DNA from: Thermoplasmata archaeon
GTDB taxonomy: Archaea; Thermoplasmatota; Thermoplasmata; Lutacidiplasmatales; UBA184
Reading direction: 5' to 3'
DNA: 64,000 nucleotides
Assembly (NCBI GenBank): GCA_021844945.1
Contig: JAKBSJ010000001.1
Location: 341,826 to 405,825, forward strand
Part shown: positions 42,905 through 52,081 of the stretch, in pieces
How positions within the stretch are numbered: the stretch's first letter is position 1
Layout of the letters: every line of letters begins with the position of its first letter
The notes under the pieces: model-generated
Databases searched by the model: none
What the model was told of the DNA's origin: nothing
Seen by the model: only the letters and a program-made list of their open reading frames with translations
Translations under genes and position numbers: made by a program

Positions 42905-43885
42905 ATGGATTCGCGCGCATTCGTCGAACTCGTCCGAGATGTCCTGAGGTCGATGGGGCAAGGCCTCGAGGCTGCGCGGCCCGTCCCCGAAGGCTTCGTC
43001 CTCGAAACCCCTGACGGCTACCTCTACGTGTTCGTCTCTGATCCGAGCCGGGCGTCGCTCGATTCGGTCCGGCGCTGGTGCGATGCCGCGGATATCCCGG
43101 CAGAGCGACTGGTGGTGTTTTCGATCCGGAGCCTCCCGCCGTACTGGGGGCCGGAGGTCGTTCGTCGGGGGGGCACGGTCGTCGCAGGAGCCGATTTCGC
43201 GCGTCTGGTCGATGCTCTCGGGATCGAGACGCCGCTCATCCCCGCCGACTCCGCAAGGCAGCGGGGGAGCGCATCCGTGCTTCCGAGCGTACAGGATCTC
43301 GAGGCGTCCATGCGGCGCGGGAACACCTGGTACGAGGCCGGCGTCATGACCCTGGCGGCACGATTTTACCTCGAGGCAGCCCGACTCAAACCTGAGTACC
43401 TTCCGGCCTGGTTGGGTCGAGCGCGAGCCTCGAGCTCCCTCGGCGATTGGCCGGCTGCAAAGGAGGCTTGGGAGCACGTACTCGAGCTGTCCCCCGGCTT
43501 GGTCGAGGGCCGCGTCGCTCTCGCGGGAGCCTTGGGAGGGCTCGGAGAGCACGAGCGGGAGCTCGAGGCCCTTCACGCAGTGGTGCGTGACCATCCCGAG
43601 GAGATGACCGCGCGGATCGGGCTCATGTCGGCGCTGATCGAACACGGGGACTGGCAGGGAGCTCGCATCCAGCTGGATCATGTGCTGGATCGAGAGCCGA
43701 ACGATCCTCGCCTGCGGTTCCTGCACGGGATCGTGCTCGAGCACGTTGGACTCGCCGAGGCCGGGCGCGACGAAGAAGAGTCCGCACGACGGTTGGGTCT
43801 ATCCGAGGCCGAGGGAGAACGCCTCCGATCCATGACGTGGCCCGGACGGGTTTCTCCGGCGCCAGCCGACCGCAAAGGCTTGTAA
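42905..43885 (+). CDS. TPR-repeat protein with N-terminal alpha/beta domain
   Basis: A 326-residue protein. Residues 1-110 form an alpha/beta region that alternates helix and strand (VLETPDGYLYVFV, RLVVFSIRSLPPYWG). This could be a nuclease-like or receiver-like fold, but I see no clear active site. Residues 145-300 are tetratricopeptide repeats (for example YLEAARLKPEYLPAWLGRAR). It is divergent from the polyprenyl synthase. Function unknown. Confidence 0.7.
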   Translation: MDSRAFVELVRDVLRSMGQGLEAARPVPEGFVLETPDGYLYVFVSDPSRASLDSVRRWCDAADIPAERLVVFSIRSLPPYWGPEVVRRGGTVVAGADFARLVDALGIETPLIPADSARQRGSASVLPSVQDLEASMRRGNTWYEAGVMTLAARFYLEAARLKPEYLPAWLGRARASSSLGDWPAAKEAWEHVLELSPGLVEGRVALAGALGGLGEHERELEALHAVVRDHPEEMTARIGLMSALIEHGDWQGARIQLDHVLDREPNDPRLRFLHGIVLEHVGLAEAGRDEEESARRLGLSEAEGERLRSMTWPGRVSPAPADRKGL

Positions 43886-43919
43886 CGGGCGCCCGGCTGG
43901 CCCGAGCATCACGATCCCA

Positions 43920-44825
43920 ATGCGCGTCGTTTCTGTCCTTCCGAGCGCCACCGAGATCGTCGCCGCGTTGGGCCACAGTTCGGACCTCGTAGGTCGCAGT
44001 GCGGAGTGCGATTATCCGCATACGATCCGGGACCGCGCGATCGTCATGCGACCCCGGACCGACGACTCCGCTCGCAGCTCTCGCGAAATCGACGAGCGCG
44101 TGCTTGCGAGCCGCAGCAACGGCGAGAGCCTGTACACTCTCGATCTCGAAGCGCTCCGCCGCTTGCGCCCGGACGTGGTGATCACGCAGAACCTCTGTGG
44201 CGTATGCTCGGTCACGGACGAGGAGGTTCAGGCGGCGTGCGCGACGGCCGGCATCGCTCCCAAGTTGGTCTCTCTCACCCCGACCCGCCTCGAAGAGGTG
44301 TGGGAATCGGTTTCGACGGTGGCGGACGCACTCGGGGATCCGCCCGCCGGGACGCGAGTGCGACATGAACTCGAACAGCGGACGAAGCTCCCTTTGAATT
44401 CTTCCGAGCCGCCCCGGATCGCCATCGTGGAGTGGCTCGACCCGCCGATACTCGCCGGGCTATGGGCGTCGGACATGGCTCGGCGCGCCGGAGGGCGATC
44501 GGTGGGTCCCGAGTCGGGGGCTCCCGGGGTGCGTACGTCCTGGACGGAACTTGCCGGACTCCGACCGGATCTGGTCGTTCTCTCTCCGTGCAGTTTCTCG
44601 GTCGATCGCACGCGCCACGAGATCCTGAGGGCTGGGCTCCACCCCGAGCTCCGCCGGCTCGCGCCTTCCCATGGCATCTACCTCGCGGACGAGGCGTACT
44701 TCAGTCGGCCGGGCCCTCGTCTCGCGGACGGGGTCGAACTGCTTCGAGCGATCCTGAAGAACGAGCCACTGCCGCGACCGATGCCGGTGCGCCGTTGGAC
44801 CGCGGAGGAGGCACGTGCGCGATGA
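43920..44825 (+). CDS. BtuF-like cobalamin/metal-binding periplasmic-type fold protein
   Basis: A 301-residue protein of the BtuF/FhuD-like helical-backbone binding fold: RVVSVLPSATEIVAALG, TQNLCGVCSV, and SHGIYLADEAYFSRPGPRLADGVELL. No signal peptide or lipobox is seen, so it is probably cytosolic; close relatives are annotated as cobalamin-binding proteins without transporter. It overlaps the M50 protease by 4 nt. The ligand is unknown. Confidence 0.8.
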   Translation: MRVVSVLPSATEIVAALGHSSDLVGRSAECDYPHTIRDRAIVMRPRTDDSARSSREIDERVLASRSNGESLYTLDLEALRRLRPDVVITQNLCGVCSVTDEEVQAACATAGIAPKLVSLTPTRLEEVWESVSTVADALGDPPAGTRVRHELEQRTKLPLNSSEPPRIAIVEWLDPPILAGLWASDMARRAGGRSVGPESGAPGVRTSWTELAGLRPDLVVLSPCSFSVDRTRHEILRAGLHPELRRLAPSHGIYLADEAYFSRPGPRLADGVELLRAILKNEPLPRPMPVRRWTAEEARAR

Positions 44826-45541
44826 GCCGAAACGTTCCGCCCTACTACTATTCGGCTTCGAGCGCTTCGCCGATTTCTCCGGGCCGCGTCACCACGTCCC
44901 GGGTCGAGCTGGAACACATCGGGATCGCCTACGTAGTACTGACCTTCGATCTCTGGCTGATCCTCAGCGGCAGCTCGCTTCTGGGTCAGGCATCGGGCTT
45001 CGGGTTCGGGCTCGATTGGTCGATCGTCGCGCTCGCGGCCGCGGCCGCCCTCACCGGGTTCCTCTGCCACGAGCTCGCGCACAAGATCGCCGCCCAGCGG
45101 CGGCATGCGTGGGCGGAGTTCCGCATGTTCCCGATGGGTCTCGTACTCTCGGTGTTCACCGCGTTCCTCGGGTTCCTCTTCGCCGCCCCCGGAGCAACGG
45201 TCGTCGGGGGGATGCGCGACCTCAAGGAGTGGGGGGAGACGAGCCTCGCGGGCCCGCTCACCAACCTCGGCTTTGGGTTCACGTTCTTCGCCGCGGCCTA
45301 TGGCCTCGGGGCATCGGGAGCAATCGCCTTCTCCGGCTTCGCGTTCTATGCACTGACCGTCCTCGCCTTCTTCAACGCCTGGTTCGCGGCGTTCAACATG
45401 ATTCCGCTCGGTCCGTTGGACGGACGAAAAGTCCTCGCTTGGAGCGCGGTCCGCTGGACCCTGACGATCATCCTGAGCGCCGCCCTGGCGGTCTTCGCCT
45501 ATGCAACGCTCTACCTTAGCCGACCCCTCTTCATCTCATAG
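44822..45541 (+). CDS. M50-family membrane metalloprotease
   Basis: The ATG at 44822 (MSRNVPPYYYSASSA) overlaps the BtuF-like stop; a longer frame upstream is ignored. The 239-residue protein has several membrane helices, the zinc-binding HELAHK (HExxH, about residue 81) and the third-ligand segment NMIPLGPLDGRK (about residue 197). It is a site-2-type intramembrane protease of the archaeal short form without a PDZ domain. The target is unknown. Confidence 0.88.
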   Translation: MSRNVPPYYYSASSASPISPGRVTTSRVELEHIGIAYVVLTFDLWLILSGSSLLGQASGFGFGLDWSIVALAAAAALTGFLCHELAHKIAAQRRHAWAEFRMFPMGLVLSVFTAFLGFLFAAPGATVVGGMRDLKEWGETSLAGPLTNLGFGFTFFAAAYGLGASGAIAFSGFAFYALTVLAFFNAWFAAFNMIPLGPLDGRKVLAWSAVRWTLTIILSAALAVFAYATLYLSRPLFIS

Positions 45542-45545
45542 GAGG
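45541..45545 (+). promoter_or_regulatory. Shine-Dalgarno GGAGG selecting the ATG at 45552
   Basis: GGAGG directly abuts the ATG at 45546, which is too near for use, and is 6 nt before the next in-frame ATG at 45552. Ribosome binding would favour the second. Confidence 0.55.
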
Positions 45546-45551
45546 ATGGCA

Positions 45552-46508
45552 ATGCCCGCTCCGGAGGTCCACGAGCTTGGGAGAGACCGACGCCTGATCG
45601 ACCTGGGATTTCGAGGGACTTCTGGGCTCATCGGCTCCTACGTCCTTCCGCTGGAGGAGGGCTGGGCGATCGTCGAGACAGGTCCAACCCGATGTCGCGA
45701 GGCGCTGCTACACGGCCTCGGCGTCGCCGGGATCGAACCCCGAGAGGTCCGGCAGGTCTTTGTGACCCACATCCATTTGGATCACGCCGGCGGCGCCGGA
45801 GCCGTAGAAGGAGATCTCCCCAACGCCGTGTTCTACGCGCACGAGAGCGGGGTGGCTCATCTGGTCAACCCCGCGAAGCTCGAGGCCAGCGCCCGCCGTG
45901 CGTGGGGAGCGGTCTACGACCAGATCCTCGGCCCGCTCGTGCCGATGGACCCCCAGCGCATCCGTCCCCTGCACGGGGGCGAGGTGTTCCCCTTGAAGGA
46001 CGGGGACCTAAAGGTCCTGGCGACCCCCGGCCACGCGCGCCACCATGTTTCCTTTTTCGATGCGCCGTCCGCGGCCATGCTGACCGGGGATTCGGCCGGC
46101 GTTCGCCTTCCCGGGAGCGACCGCGCCCGGCCCGCGGTGCCCCCGCCGGATCTCGACCTGGACCAATTATTCGCGAGCCTCCGGGCCATGGCGGCCATGG
46201 ATCCGCATCGATTGTGGTACACGCATTTTGGATCGTATCCGGACGCGATGGAGGACCTGCGTACCTATCGGGATTCGGTGCAAGAGTGGGCCGACGTGGG
46301 GCTTGCGGCCGCTCGACATGACCCCAGCGTAGACGCCATCTCCCGGGCGTTGCGCGAGCACGAGATCGGCCGGATGGGCGCGGACGCCGCTCGGCGCTCC
46401 GATGCGATCGAGGACCTCGTCTCGGGCGTGGAGATGGCCGCGATGGGGCTGCTCCGGTACTACGAGGTTAAGGGGCTGGTCCGCGCTTCCACGAAAGGCC
46501 GGGTTTAG
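45552..46508 (+). CDS. Metallo-beta-lactamase-fold hydrolase
   Basis: The product is 318 residues. Zinc ligands are in FVTHIHLDHAGGAG (HxHxDH, near residue 70), the next His is in TPGHARHH, and the Asp in LTGDSAG. A C-terminal helical region follows. It resembles the glyoxalase II/MBL hydrolases. The substrate is unknown. It starts 10 nt after the protease stop and may be in one operon with the BtuF-like gene. Confidence 0.88.
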   Translation: MPAPEVHELGRDRRLIDLGFRGTSGLIGSYVLPLEEGWAIVETGPTRCREALLHGLGVAGIEPREVRQVFVTHIHLDHAGGAGAVEGDLPNAVFYAHESGVAHLVNPAKLEASARRAWGAVYDQILGPLVPMDPQRIRPLHGGEVFPLKDGDLKVLATPGHARHHVSFFDAPSAAMLTGDSAGVRLPGSDRARPAVPPPDLDLDQLFASLRAMAAMDPHRLWYTHFGSYPDAMEDLRTYRDSVQEWADVGLAAARHDPSVDAISRALREHEIGRMGADAARRSDAIEDLVSGVEMAAMGLLRYYEVKGLVRASTKGRV

Positions 46509-46640
46509 CGCGAGCGTCGGACGCCGGTCCCGCGAAGCTCATCGCGGGCCGATGCACAAATGAGCTCGAGTCGGCGGGCAAGTAGGGTTACGGAGCCGGC
46601 CCGAAGGTCTATCTTCGGACGCGCATCGTGGGGCCGGCGC

Positions 46641-46715
<75 letters not shown>

Positions 46716-46942
46716 TGGCCGGGGCTTGGACCGCGTGCGTTCTCGACTCCGGGTCCGGCCGAGCACCGGAGCAGCACTTGTCGCGAGACTTCAGCACCGG
46801 GCCCCGGCATTCCCGTCTTGAATACACCCCGGTCTCGGTCTCTTTCGACCGAGTGCGTCCTGGCGGGTGAGAGTGACGAGAGCCGCGGCTCTCGCCTTCC
46901 CCGGCTCGCAGGAGCTTAGAAGTTCTGCCTCTTCGGGCCGAC

Positions 46943-48184
46943 GTGATACCTAAGGCGGAGGACGTGTCGGAGGACACCGACCGACCGCTTTGGGTCGAGC
47001 CGGCGATCGCGCGGCGTGGGTTGGGAAGCCTGCTCGCGAGCCGCGTGCTTCGAGGCCTCGCGGCCGGACTGCTCGCCATCGGATTCCCCTATCTCGTGCT
47101 CACGGAGCTCCACACTGGCGCCCTCGTACTGGGCCTCATCTACGCCGGTGGCGCCGGTTCTACCGCGCTCTTGACCTACGGCTTCGGCCGCTACGGAAGC
47201 CGGGAGGCGCTGCGCGCCGGTTACCTCGCGAGCCTGGTGCTCCTCCCCATCGCCGCTTTCTTGCTGCTGCTTCCACCGAACTTGCCCCTGGCCATCGCGG
47301 CGAGCGCGGTGGGAGGATTCAGCGCGACCGGGTCGCTCGCGGGGGGAGGAGTCGGAGGCGCCGCGATGCCGCTCCAGACGGCCATCCTCAGCGACCTGAC
47401 GCCGCCGCCGACTCGGACGCGCTGGTTCAGCCAGTTCACGTTTTGGGCGGCGGTTTCGGCGGCGATGGGTTCGCTCGCTGCAGGTATCGGGACTCTCCAG
47501 GAGGTGTTCTTGATCGCGCTCCTGCTGAGCTTGGCTTCGGTGGTCGTTGCTGTAGCTGTGCCCGTTCGGTCGATCACGCGTCGACGCCGACCGTCGGTCC
47601 GCAGTCAGGACGTCATCCGGAGGTTCACGGCTACCGGTGTCTTGAACGGGCTCTCTCAAGGGATTCTCACCCCGTTTTTGATCCCGTTCTTCGTGATCTA
47701 CTTCGGTATTGCCCGGCCCGAGATGGCCGTTTACACCACGGCGAGCAGCCTCATTGCTACCGCTTCGGTGCTCGCCGCGCCGTACCTCGAAGCCCGGTGG
47801 GGCTTCGTCGTCGCGATCGTCGGGACCCGCGCGGTGGCGGCCACGCTGGCCGTTCTGATGCCGTTCGTCTCCCTGACACCGGCGCTCGCCATCTACCTCG
47901 CGCTTCCGGCCTTCCGCGTCGCGGCCCTTCCCGCCCAACAATCGGCCCTCATGGGTCGTCTTCCACTCGAGGACCGGGCCGAAGGAGCCGGCACGAACCA
48001 GGCGGCACGGGTGGGCGCGGCGGGCGCGGCGACCGCGCTGGGCGGCTTTGCCTTGGAGGACGTCGCGGCAGCCGTCCCCTTCCTGGGGTATGGGATCATT
48101 CTGACCGCCAATGCCTACCTCTACGTCCATTTCTTCGGTTGGCACGGCGAGCGGATTCCGGCGCTCATGGAGCCCATTTCCTAG
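46943..48184 (+). CDS. MFS-family transporter
   Basis: A 413-residue protein with about 12 membrane segments and a charged middle loop (RSITRRRRPS). The pattern of the first half (AAGLLAIGFPYLVLTEL, GLIYAGGAGSTALLTYG) and the second (SLIATASVLAAPYLEARWG) fits the major facilitator superfamily. No substrate motif. The start is a GTG at 46943 (another is at 46964). Confidence 0.85.
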   Translation: MIPKAEDVSEDTDRPLWVEPAIARRGLGSLLASRVLRGLAAGLLAIGFPYLVLTELHTGALVLGLIYAGGAGSTALLTYGFGRYGSREALRAGYLASLVLLPIAAFLLLLPPNLPLAIAASAVGGFSATGSLAGGGVGGAAMPLQTAILSDLTPPPTRTRWFSQFTFWAAVSAAMGSLAAGIGTLQEVFLIALLLSLASVVVAVAVPVRSITRRRRPSVRSQDVIRRFTATGVLNGLSQGILTPFLIPFFVIYFGIARPEMAVYTTASSLIATASVLAAPYLEARWGFVVAIVGTRAVAATLAVLMPFVSLTPALAIYLALPAFRVAALPAQQSALMGRLPLEDRAEGAGTNQAARVGAAGAATALGGFALEDVAAAVPFLGYGIILTANAYLYVHFFGWHGERIPALMEPIS

Positions 48185-48233
48185 TGGTCGTCGCCGGCCA
48201 CCGGCCCCCACCTGGGGGACGGGGGCGGTTCCA

Positions 48234-48564
48234 TCAGGGGTCGAGGGATGCGTCCCCGGGCTTGCTCAACAATGGGATGGGAGCGTTCCTACGGGCGGAA
48301 CGGGTTCGGCGCGTACACCTTTCTGCCGATCTCTTCCTGAGGGCGGCGGCCGGTGCCTCTTCGGCGCCGGACCGCTCGGCGAGCGAGAAGTCGGCGGGCT
48401 GAAGAAGGACATTCTCGAGCCAGTCCCCGAGCTCGAACGTCGGCACGCGGGTTTGGACTCCCCGGAAGGTCGCCGAGCGCATGCGGGTCAACTGGCGGGC
48501 ACTCGTTGCACTCCACCGCGACGATTGGCCGGTCGGTTTCCTCCGTGATCCTCACTGGGCCCAC
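48234..48564 (-). pseudogene. Small CxxC gene with probable frameshift, last in haem operon
   Basis: From GTG at 48564, one frame reads VRITEETDRPIVAVECNECP. About 25-30 codons later good coding character passes to the next frame, which continues with RMRSATFRGVQTRVPTFELG and DWLENVLLQPADFSLA to a stop at 48234. Third positions are GC-rich in each half only in its own frame, which argues for one gene of about 110 residues broken by a single-base change near 48490. It starts 16 nt after the hemY stop. I do not recognise the family; CNEC could bind a metal. It could be a real break or a sequencing error. Confidence 0.5.
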
Positions 48565-48579
48565 CGAGAACGGAACGCG

Positions 48580-50052
48580 CTAGGATTGGGAAGGGGCCAG
48601 CAGCCCGAAGCCCGTTGCCAATCGGCGCGCCGCGCTGCGGCCGGAGCGAACGACGTCGGGCAGGCCGATCCCATCGTAAGCGTTGCCGGCGAGCTCGACC
48701 CGGGGCCACGCGGACAAGGACTGACGAGCTCGCATCACGCGGTCCGCGTGACCGACCTCGTACCACGGAATGGCTCGGGAGTGGGCAAAGACCACAGAGT
48801 AGGTGGGCGACGCTTCGATCCCCATGACGTGACGCAACCCTAGGCGCGCCAGTTCCACTGACTCTTCGTTCGTCGGCCGAGCGGAACCCTCACCGCCGGG
48901 AGGGCGGAGGAACGCCCGGAGGGCCACCCTTCCGGGTACCGGGTCCGGCCGGTCCCACTTCGAAGAGAGCCAGGTGATCGCGGTGATGGGAAGTCCGGCC
49001 GGGGATGGAACCAGGACCCCTGTGCCATCGAGAGGGAGGGGTACGTCTTCCCCGCGGTACACGAACCCCACGACGACGATGGGGGGCCGGGCAACTTCGT
49101 CGAGTTCTCGGACCGCGCCGGCAGGCCCTGTCGAACGCAGAAGGTGGGCTGCCTCTAGTCCCGGTACCGCGAGGATAACCCCGTCGGCGTGCTGCGTGCT
49201 CCCGTCCCCCAGCAGAACCCGGTAAGAGTTCCCCTCTCGCTGGAGAGCGTTCGCCTTGGTCCGCAGGTGCACCCGCGTCCCTTCGAGGCTACCCCGGAGT
49301 CGCCGGGGGAGCGACTCCATCCCTTCCCGAAGCGACGCAAAGGGGCTACGGCGAGGCGCGGCTGCGCCACTGCTCGGCCGGGAGGACTCGGCGGGAGTCT
49401 CTGTGACCCGGGGCCGGGAGGCCGCCGCCATCCATCGCGCCGGGAGGACCGCCGCAACCGCCGACGGGCTCAATAGGTCAATCGGCGTAGAATGTACGCC
49501 CGCGAGAAAGGGCTCGAACAACCATTCCACGGCCTCGCGACCGAAACGGGACCGCAGCTGGGGCCCGAGGGCCGCCCGCTCGTCCGTTCGGATCGGGTGC
49601 AGCCGCACGAGGGTAGCGCCTAGGCCCATACGGAGCTTGCCCGCCCGGCTGAGAAGGGTCGTCGACCGTATCGATCGAGCCGCGGACCAGAAGCCGGCGC
49701 CGACCAGCGGAGGAATCCGGTGCAGATGCCCGGCCCGGAAGATGTAGGCCCCGCGTGCGGACTCTCGGACCCCGATGAGCGAGTTCGAAAGACCGAGTTC
49801 CGCCAACATCTCCATGAAGTCAGGCTTGGTGGTCAGGAAGGAGTCGGGGCCTCCCTCGAGCGCGAATCCCGAGCCGTAATCGGTGACGACAGGGCCGCCA
49901 ACGCGCGAGGACGACTCAAACAGGTCGACGGCGAGCTCGCCGGCCCGGCTCCACCGCTCGAGCTCCCAAGCGGCGGCAAGGCCGGCCACGCCGCCGCCGA
50001 TGATCACCACCCTCGGTGGCCGGGCGGCCGCCTCTTCAGTCGGGCCGGTCAT
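48580..50052 (-). CDS. hemY: Protoporphyrinogen/coproporphyrinogen oxidase (HemY type)
   Basis: A 490-residue flavoprotein. The FAD-binding VVIIGGGVAGLAAAWELE is at residues 14-31. GGPDSFLTTKPDFMEM, and the C-terminal RVELAGNAYDGIGLPDVVRSG, are typical of the HemY/CgoX family. The enzyme oxidises the porphyrinogen ring. A middle Ser/Pro/Ala-rich insertion is seen near residues 225-245. It overlaps hemH by 4 nt (ATGA). Confidence 0.93.
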   Translation of the reverse strand: MTGPTEEAAARPPRVVIIGGGVAGLAAAWELERWSRAGELAVDLFESSSRVGGPVVTDYGSGFALEGGPDSFLTTKPDFMEMLAELGLSNSLIGVRESARGAYIFRAGHLHRIPPLVGAGFWSAARSIRSTTLLSRAGKLRMGLGATLVRLHPIRTDERAALGPQLRSRFGREAVEWLFEPFLAGVHSTPIDLLSPSAVAAVLPARWMAAASRPRVTETPAESSRPSSGAAAPRRSPFASLREGMESLPRRLRGSLEGTRVHLRTKANALQREGNSYRVLLGDGSTQHADGVILAVPGLEAAHLLRSTGPAGAVRELDEVARPPIVVVGFVYRGEDVPLPLDGTGVLVPSPAGLPITAITWLSSKWDRPDPVPGRVALRAFLRPPGGEGSARPTNEESVELARLGLRHVMGIEASPTYSVVFAHSRAIPWYEVGHADRVMRARQSLSAWPRVELAGNAYDGIGLPDVVRSGRSAARRLATGFGLLAPSQS

Positions 50053-50996
50053 CGGCCGGAAGGGCGCTCGCTTCGGTCGATCACATCCGCGAGCACTTGG
50101 GCGAACCGGGGATCGTCGTTCGGCATCGCCGCACGTTCAAACCGGAGTCCCAAGGACTCCGCCACTGAACGGGCTTCGATGTCGATGTCGTAGAGCACCT
50201 CGAGATGGTCGGAGACGAATCCGTGCGCGCAGACCGCAACGGAGTCGATTCCCTGCGACGGCAAAGCTCGAAGCACGTCGCGCAGGTCCGGTCCGAGCCA
50301 TCGCTCGTCCGTGCGACCCGCGCTCTGCCAAGCGGTCAAGAACGCGTCGGACGGGATGCCGGCCTGCTGCGCGATCGCGCGGGCGCCGTCCCGGAGTTCG
50401 TCGGGATAGGGATCGCTTCCGGAGAGCATCGACTCGGGCAGGCTGTGGGCGGTGAAGCAGACCCGGGTTGTTGTCCAAGCGGACGGCCGGAGGCGCGTCA
50501 GGGCTTCTCGCACCCTGTCGGCCTCCAACGCGACGAACGACGGCTCGAGGTACCACGACTCCAGGATCCGAAAGCTCGCCGGGGCGCGGCTGCGCGCGAC
50601 GGCGGCCTCGACCGGCCCTCGGTATCCCCGGTCCACGAACCGAGAAAAATGGGGGGCGAGCACGATACACAAAAGGTCGGTGGTCCCGTCGGCGAGCAGG
50701 GCCGTAGCGACATCCTCGAGGAAGGGAGGCGTGTGCCGGAACCCGTAAGTGACTCGGTATGTTCCCGGGTCCTTCCGTCGGTCGAGCTCAGCCTGGAGGC
50801 GCGTCGCGAGCGACGCAGTGATCGCTCGTAAGGGCGACCGGCCCCCGATGGCCCGGTAACGTTCGGTCAGTTCTGCGAGTAGCGCCGGTGGAGGGGGCCG
50901 GCCGCGTACGTGCGTGTAGTATCCTTCGAGCTCGCCGGGCGACTCCGCCGCCCCATGCGCCATCAACAGGACGCTCCGCGCCGGGGTCGTGCTCAC
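50049..50996 (-). CDS. hemH: Ferrochelatase
   Basis: The GTG at 50996 gives 315 residues beginning STTPARSVLLMAHG, and overlaps the radical SAM stop as GTGA. It has the family's AHSLPES, the metal-site His in LAPHFSRF and the Glu in HGFVSDHLEVLYDIDIEA. The family inserts iron into protoporphyrin or coproporphyrin. Bacterial-type HemH is sporadic in archaea, which mostly use the siroheme route. Confidence 0.94.
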   Translation of the reverse strand: MSTTPARSVLLMAHGAAESPGELEGYYTHVRGRPPPPALLAELTERYRAIGGRSPLRAITASLATRLQAELDRRKDPGTYRVTYGFRHTPPFLEDVATALLADGTTDLLCIVLAPHFSRFVDRGYRGPVEAAVARSRAPASFRILESWYLEPSFVALEADRVREALTRLRPSAWTTTRVCFTAHSLPESMLSGSDPYPDELRDGARAIAQQAGIPSDAFLTAWQSAGRTDERWLGPDLRDVLRALPSQGIDSVAVCAHGFVSDHLEVLYDIDIEARSVAESLGLRFERAAMPNDDPRFAQVLADVIDRSERPSGR

Positions 50997-52081
50997 GCCT
51001 CCGCCATCTCGGGTTGAAACGGGCAGGCCGGGTCTTCGGCGAGGATATCCCCCGTCTCGGCGTAGGCCCGAGCCCGAGAGCCTCCGCACACTTCTCGATA
51101 CGGGCATCGACCGCATCGCCCGCGCAGTCGGCTCGAGTCCCGGAGCACGCGAAAGAGCGGGCTGGACCGGTAGATCGTGGAGAAGGGCTCGCTCCGGACG
51201 TTGCCTGCGGCAAGCGGAAGGTACCCGTTGGGGGCGACGTTCCCCAAGTGGTCCACGAAGGCGAAACCCCGTCCTTCCTTGATCACGGGAGCGCCGGAGC
51301 GGGAACCCGACGGGGACAGCTGCTCCCGGACCCGGCGGAACTGCGGCGCAGCCACGGTAGTCAGCCGGTAGGGGGCGATCGATGCATGCCGCGCGAGCCA
51401 GAGAAGGGCCCCTTCGGTGTCGTCGGCGGAGAGGGCGGAGAGCTCTCGGGCTCGCCCGGTCCCGATCACGAAGAACAGTTCCCAGCGCTTGGCACCGAGT
51501 TCCGCGACCAGGTTGGCCATCGTTGCCAAGCCACCGACCGTCTCGGGGCAGATCGACGTGTTGATCTGCAGGTGGAGGCCATGCTCGACGATAGAACGTG
51601 CGGCCCTTAGGGAAGCGGCAAAGGTCCCGGGCACCCCACGGAATTGATCGTGGGTCTCCACGGTCGGCCCGTCTAGGCTGATCGATACGGTGTGAACCCC
51701 CGCGCGGGACCAGCTTGCGATGGTTTCGTCGGTCAAGCGAGGGGTGACGCTGGGGGCAACGTCGGTAACAAGGCCCAGGGAAACGGATCGTTCGATGATG
51801 GAGGTGAGGTCAGGACGCTCCGCAGCGTCCCCGCCGGTCAGGACGACAAACGGCGGGTGGGGCCGGAGGGATGCGAACTGTTCGAGGAGCCGATGCGCTT
51901 CGGAGGTCGAAAGCTCTCCCGGGTTCCGGTCCGGTATGGCGGTGGCGCGGCAGTGGCGGCAGTGCAGAGCGCACGCCCGGGTCAACTCCCACGTCACGAG
52001 GAACGGGGCGTCCGAGAAATCCCGCCTCGCGAAAGGACTCCCGCTCCGGGGCGGCGCACTCGTTCCTTCACTGGAATCCAT
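50993..52081 (-). CDS. Radical SAM/SPASM protein of haem operon
   Basis: A 362-residue enzyme. The radical SAM motif is CALHCRHC (C37, C41, C44), preceded by LVTWELTRA. The C-terminal SPASM-like cluster region is CGRCPYREVCGGSRARAYAE with a further DPACPF. This is the TIGR04053/AhbD-like group. In the haem operon it could decarboxylate a tetrapyrrole or act as a porphyrinogen dehydrogenase; that role is inferred from the neighbouring hemH and hemY. Confidence 0.85.
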   Translation of the reverse strand: MDSSEGTSAPPRSGSPFARRDFSDAPFLVTWELTRACALHCRHCRATAIPDRNPGELSTSEAHRLLEQFASLRPHPPFVVLTGGDAAERPDLTSIIERSVSLGLVTDVAPSVTPRLTDETIASWSRAGVHTVSISLDGPTVETHDQFRGVPGTFAASLRAARSIVEHGLHLQINTSICPETVGGLATMANLVAELGAKRWELFFVIGTGRARELSALSADDTEGALLWLARHASIAPYRLTTVAAPQFRRVREQLSPSGSRSGAPVIKEGRGFAFVDHLGNVAPNGYLPLAAGNVRSEPFSTIYRSSPLFRVLRDSSRLRGRCGRCPYREVCGGSRARAYAETGDILAEDPACPFQPEMAEA

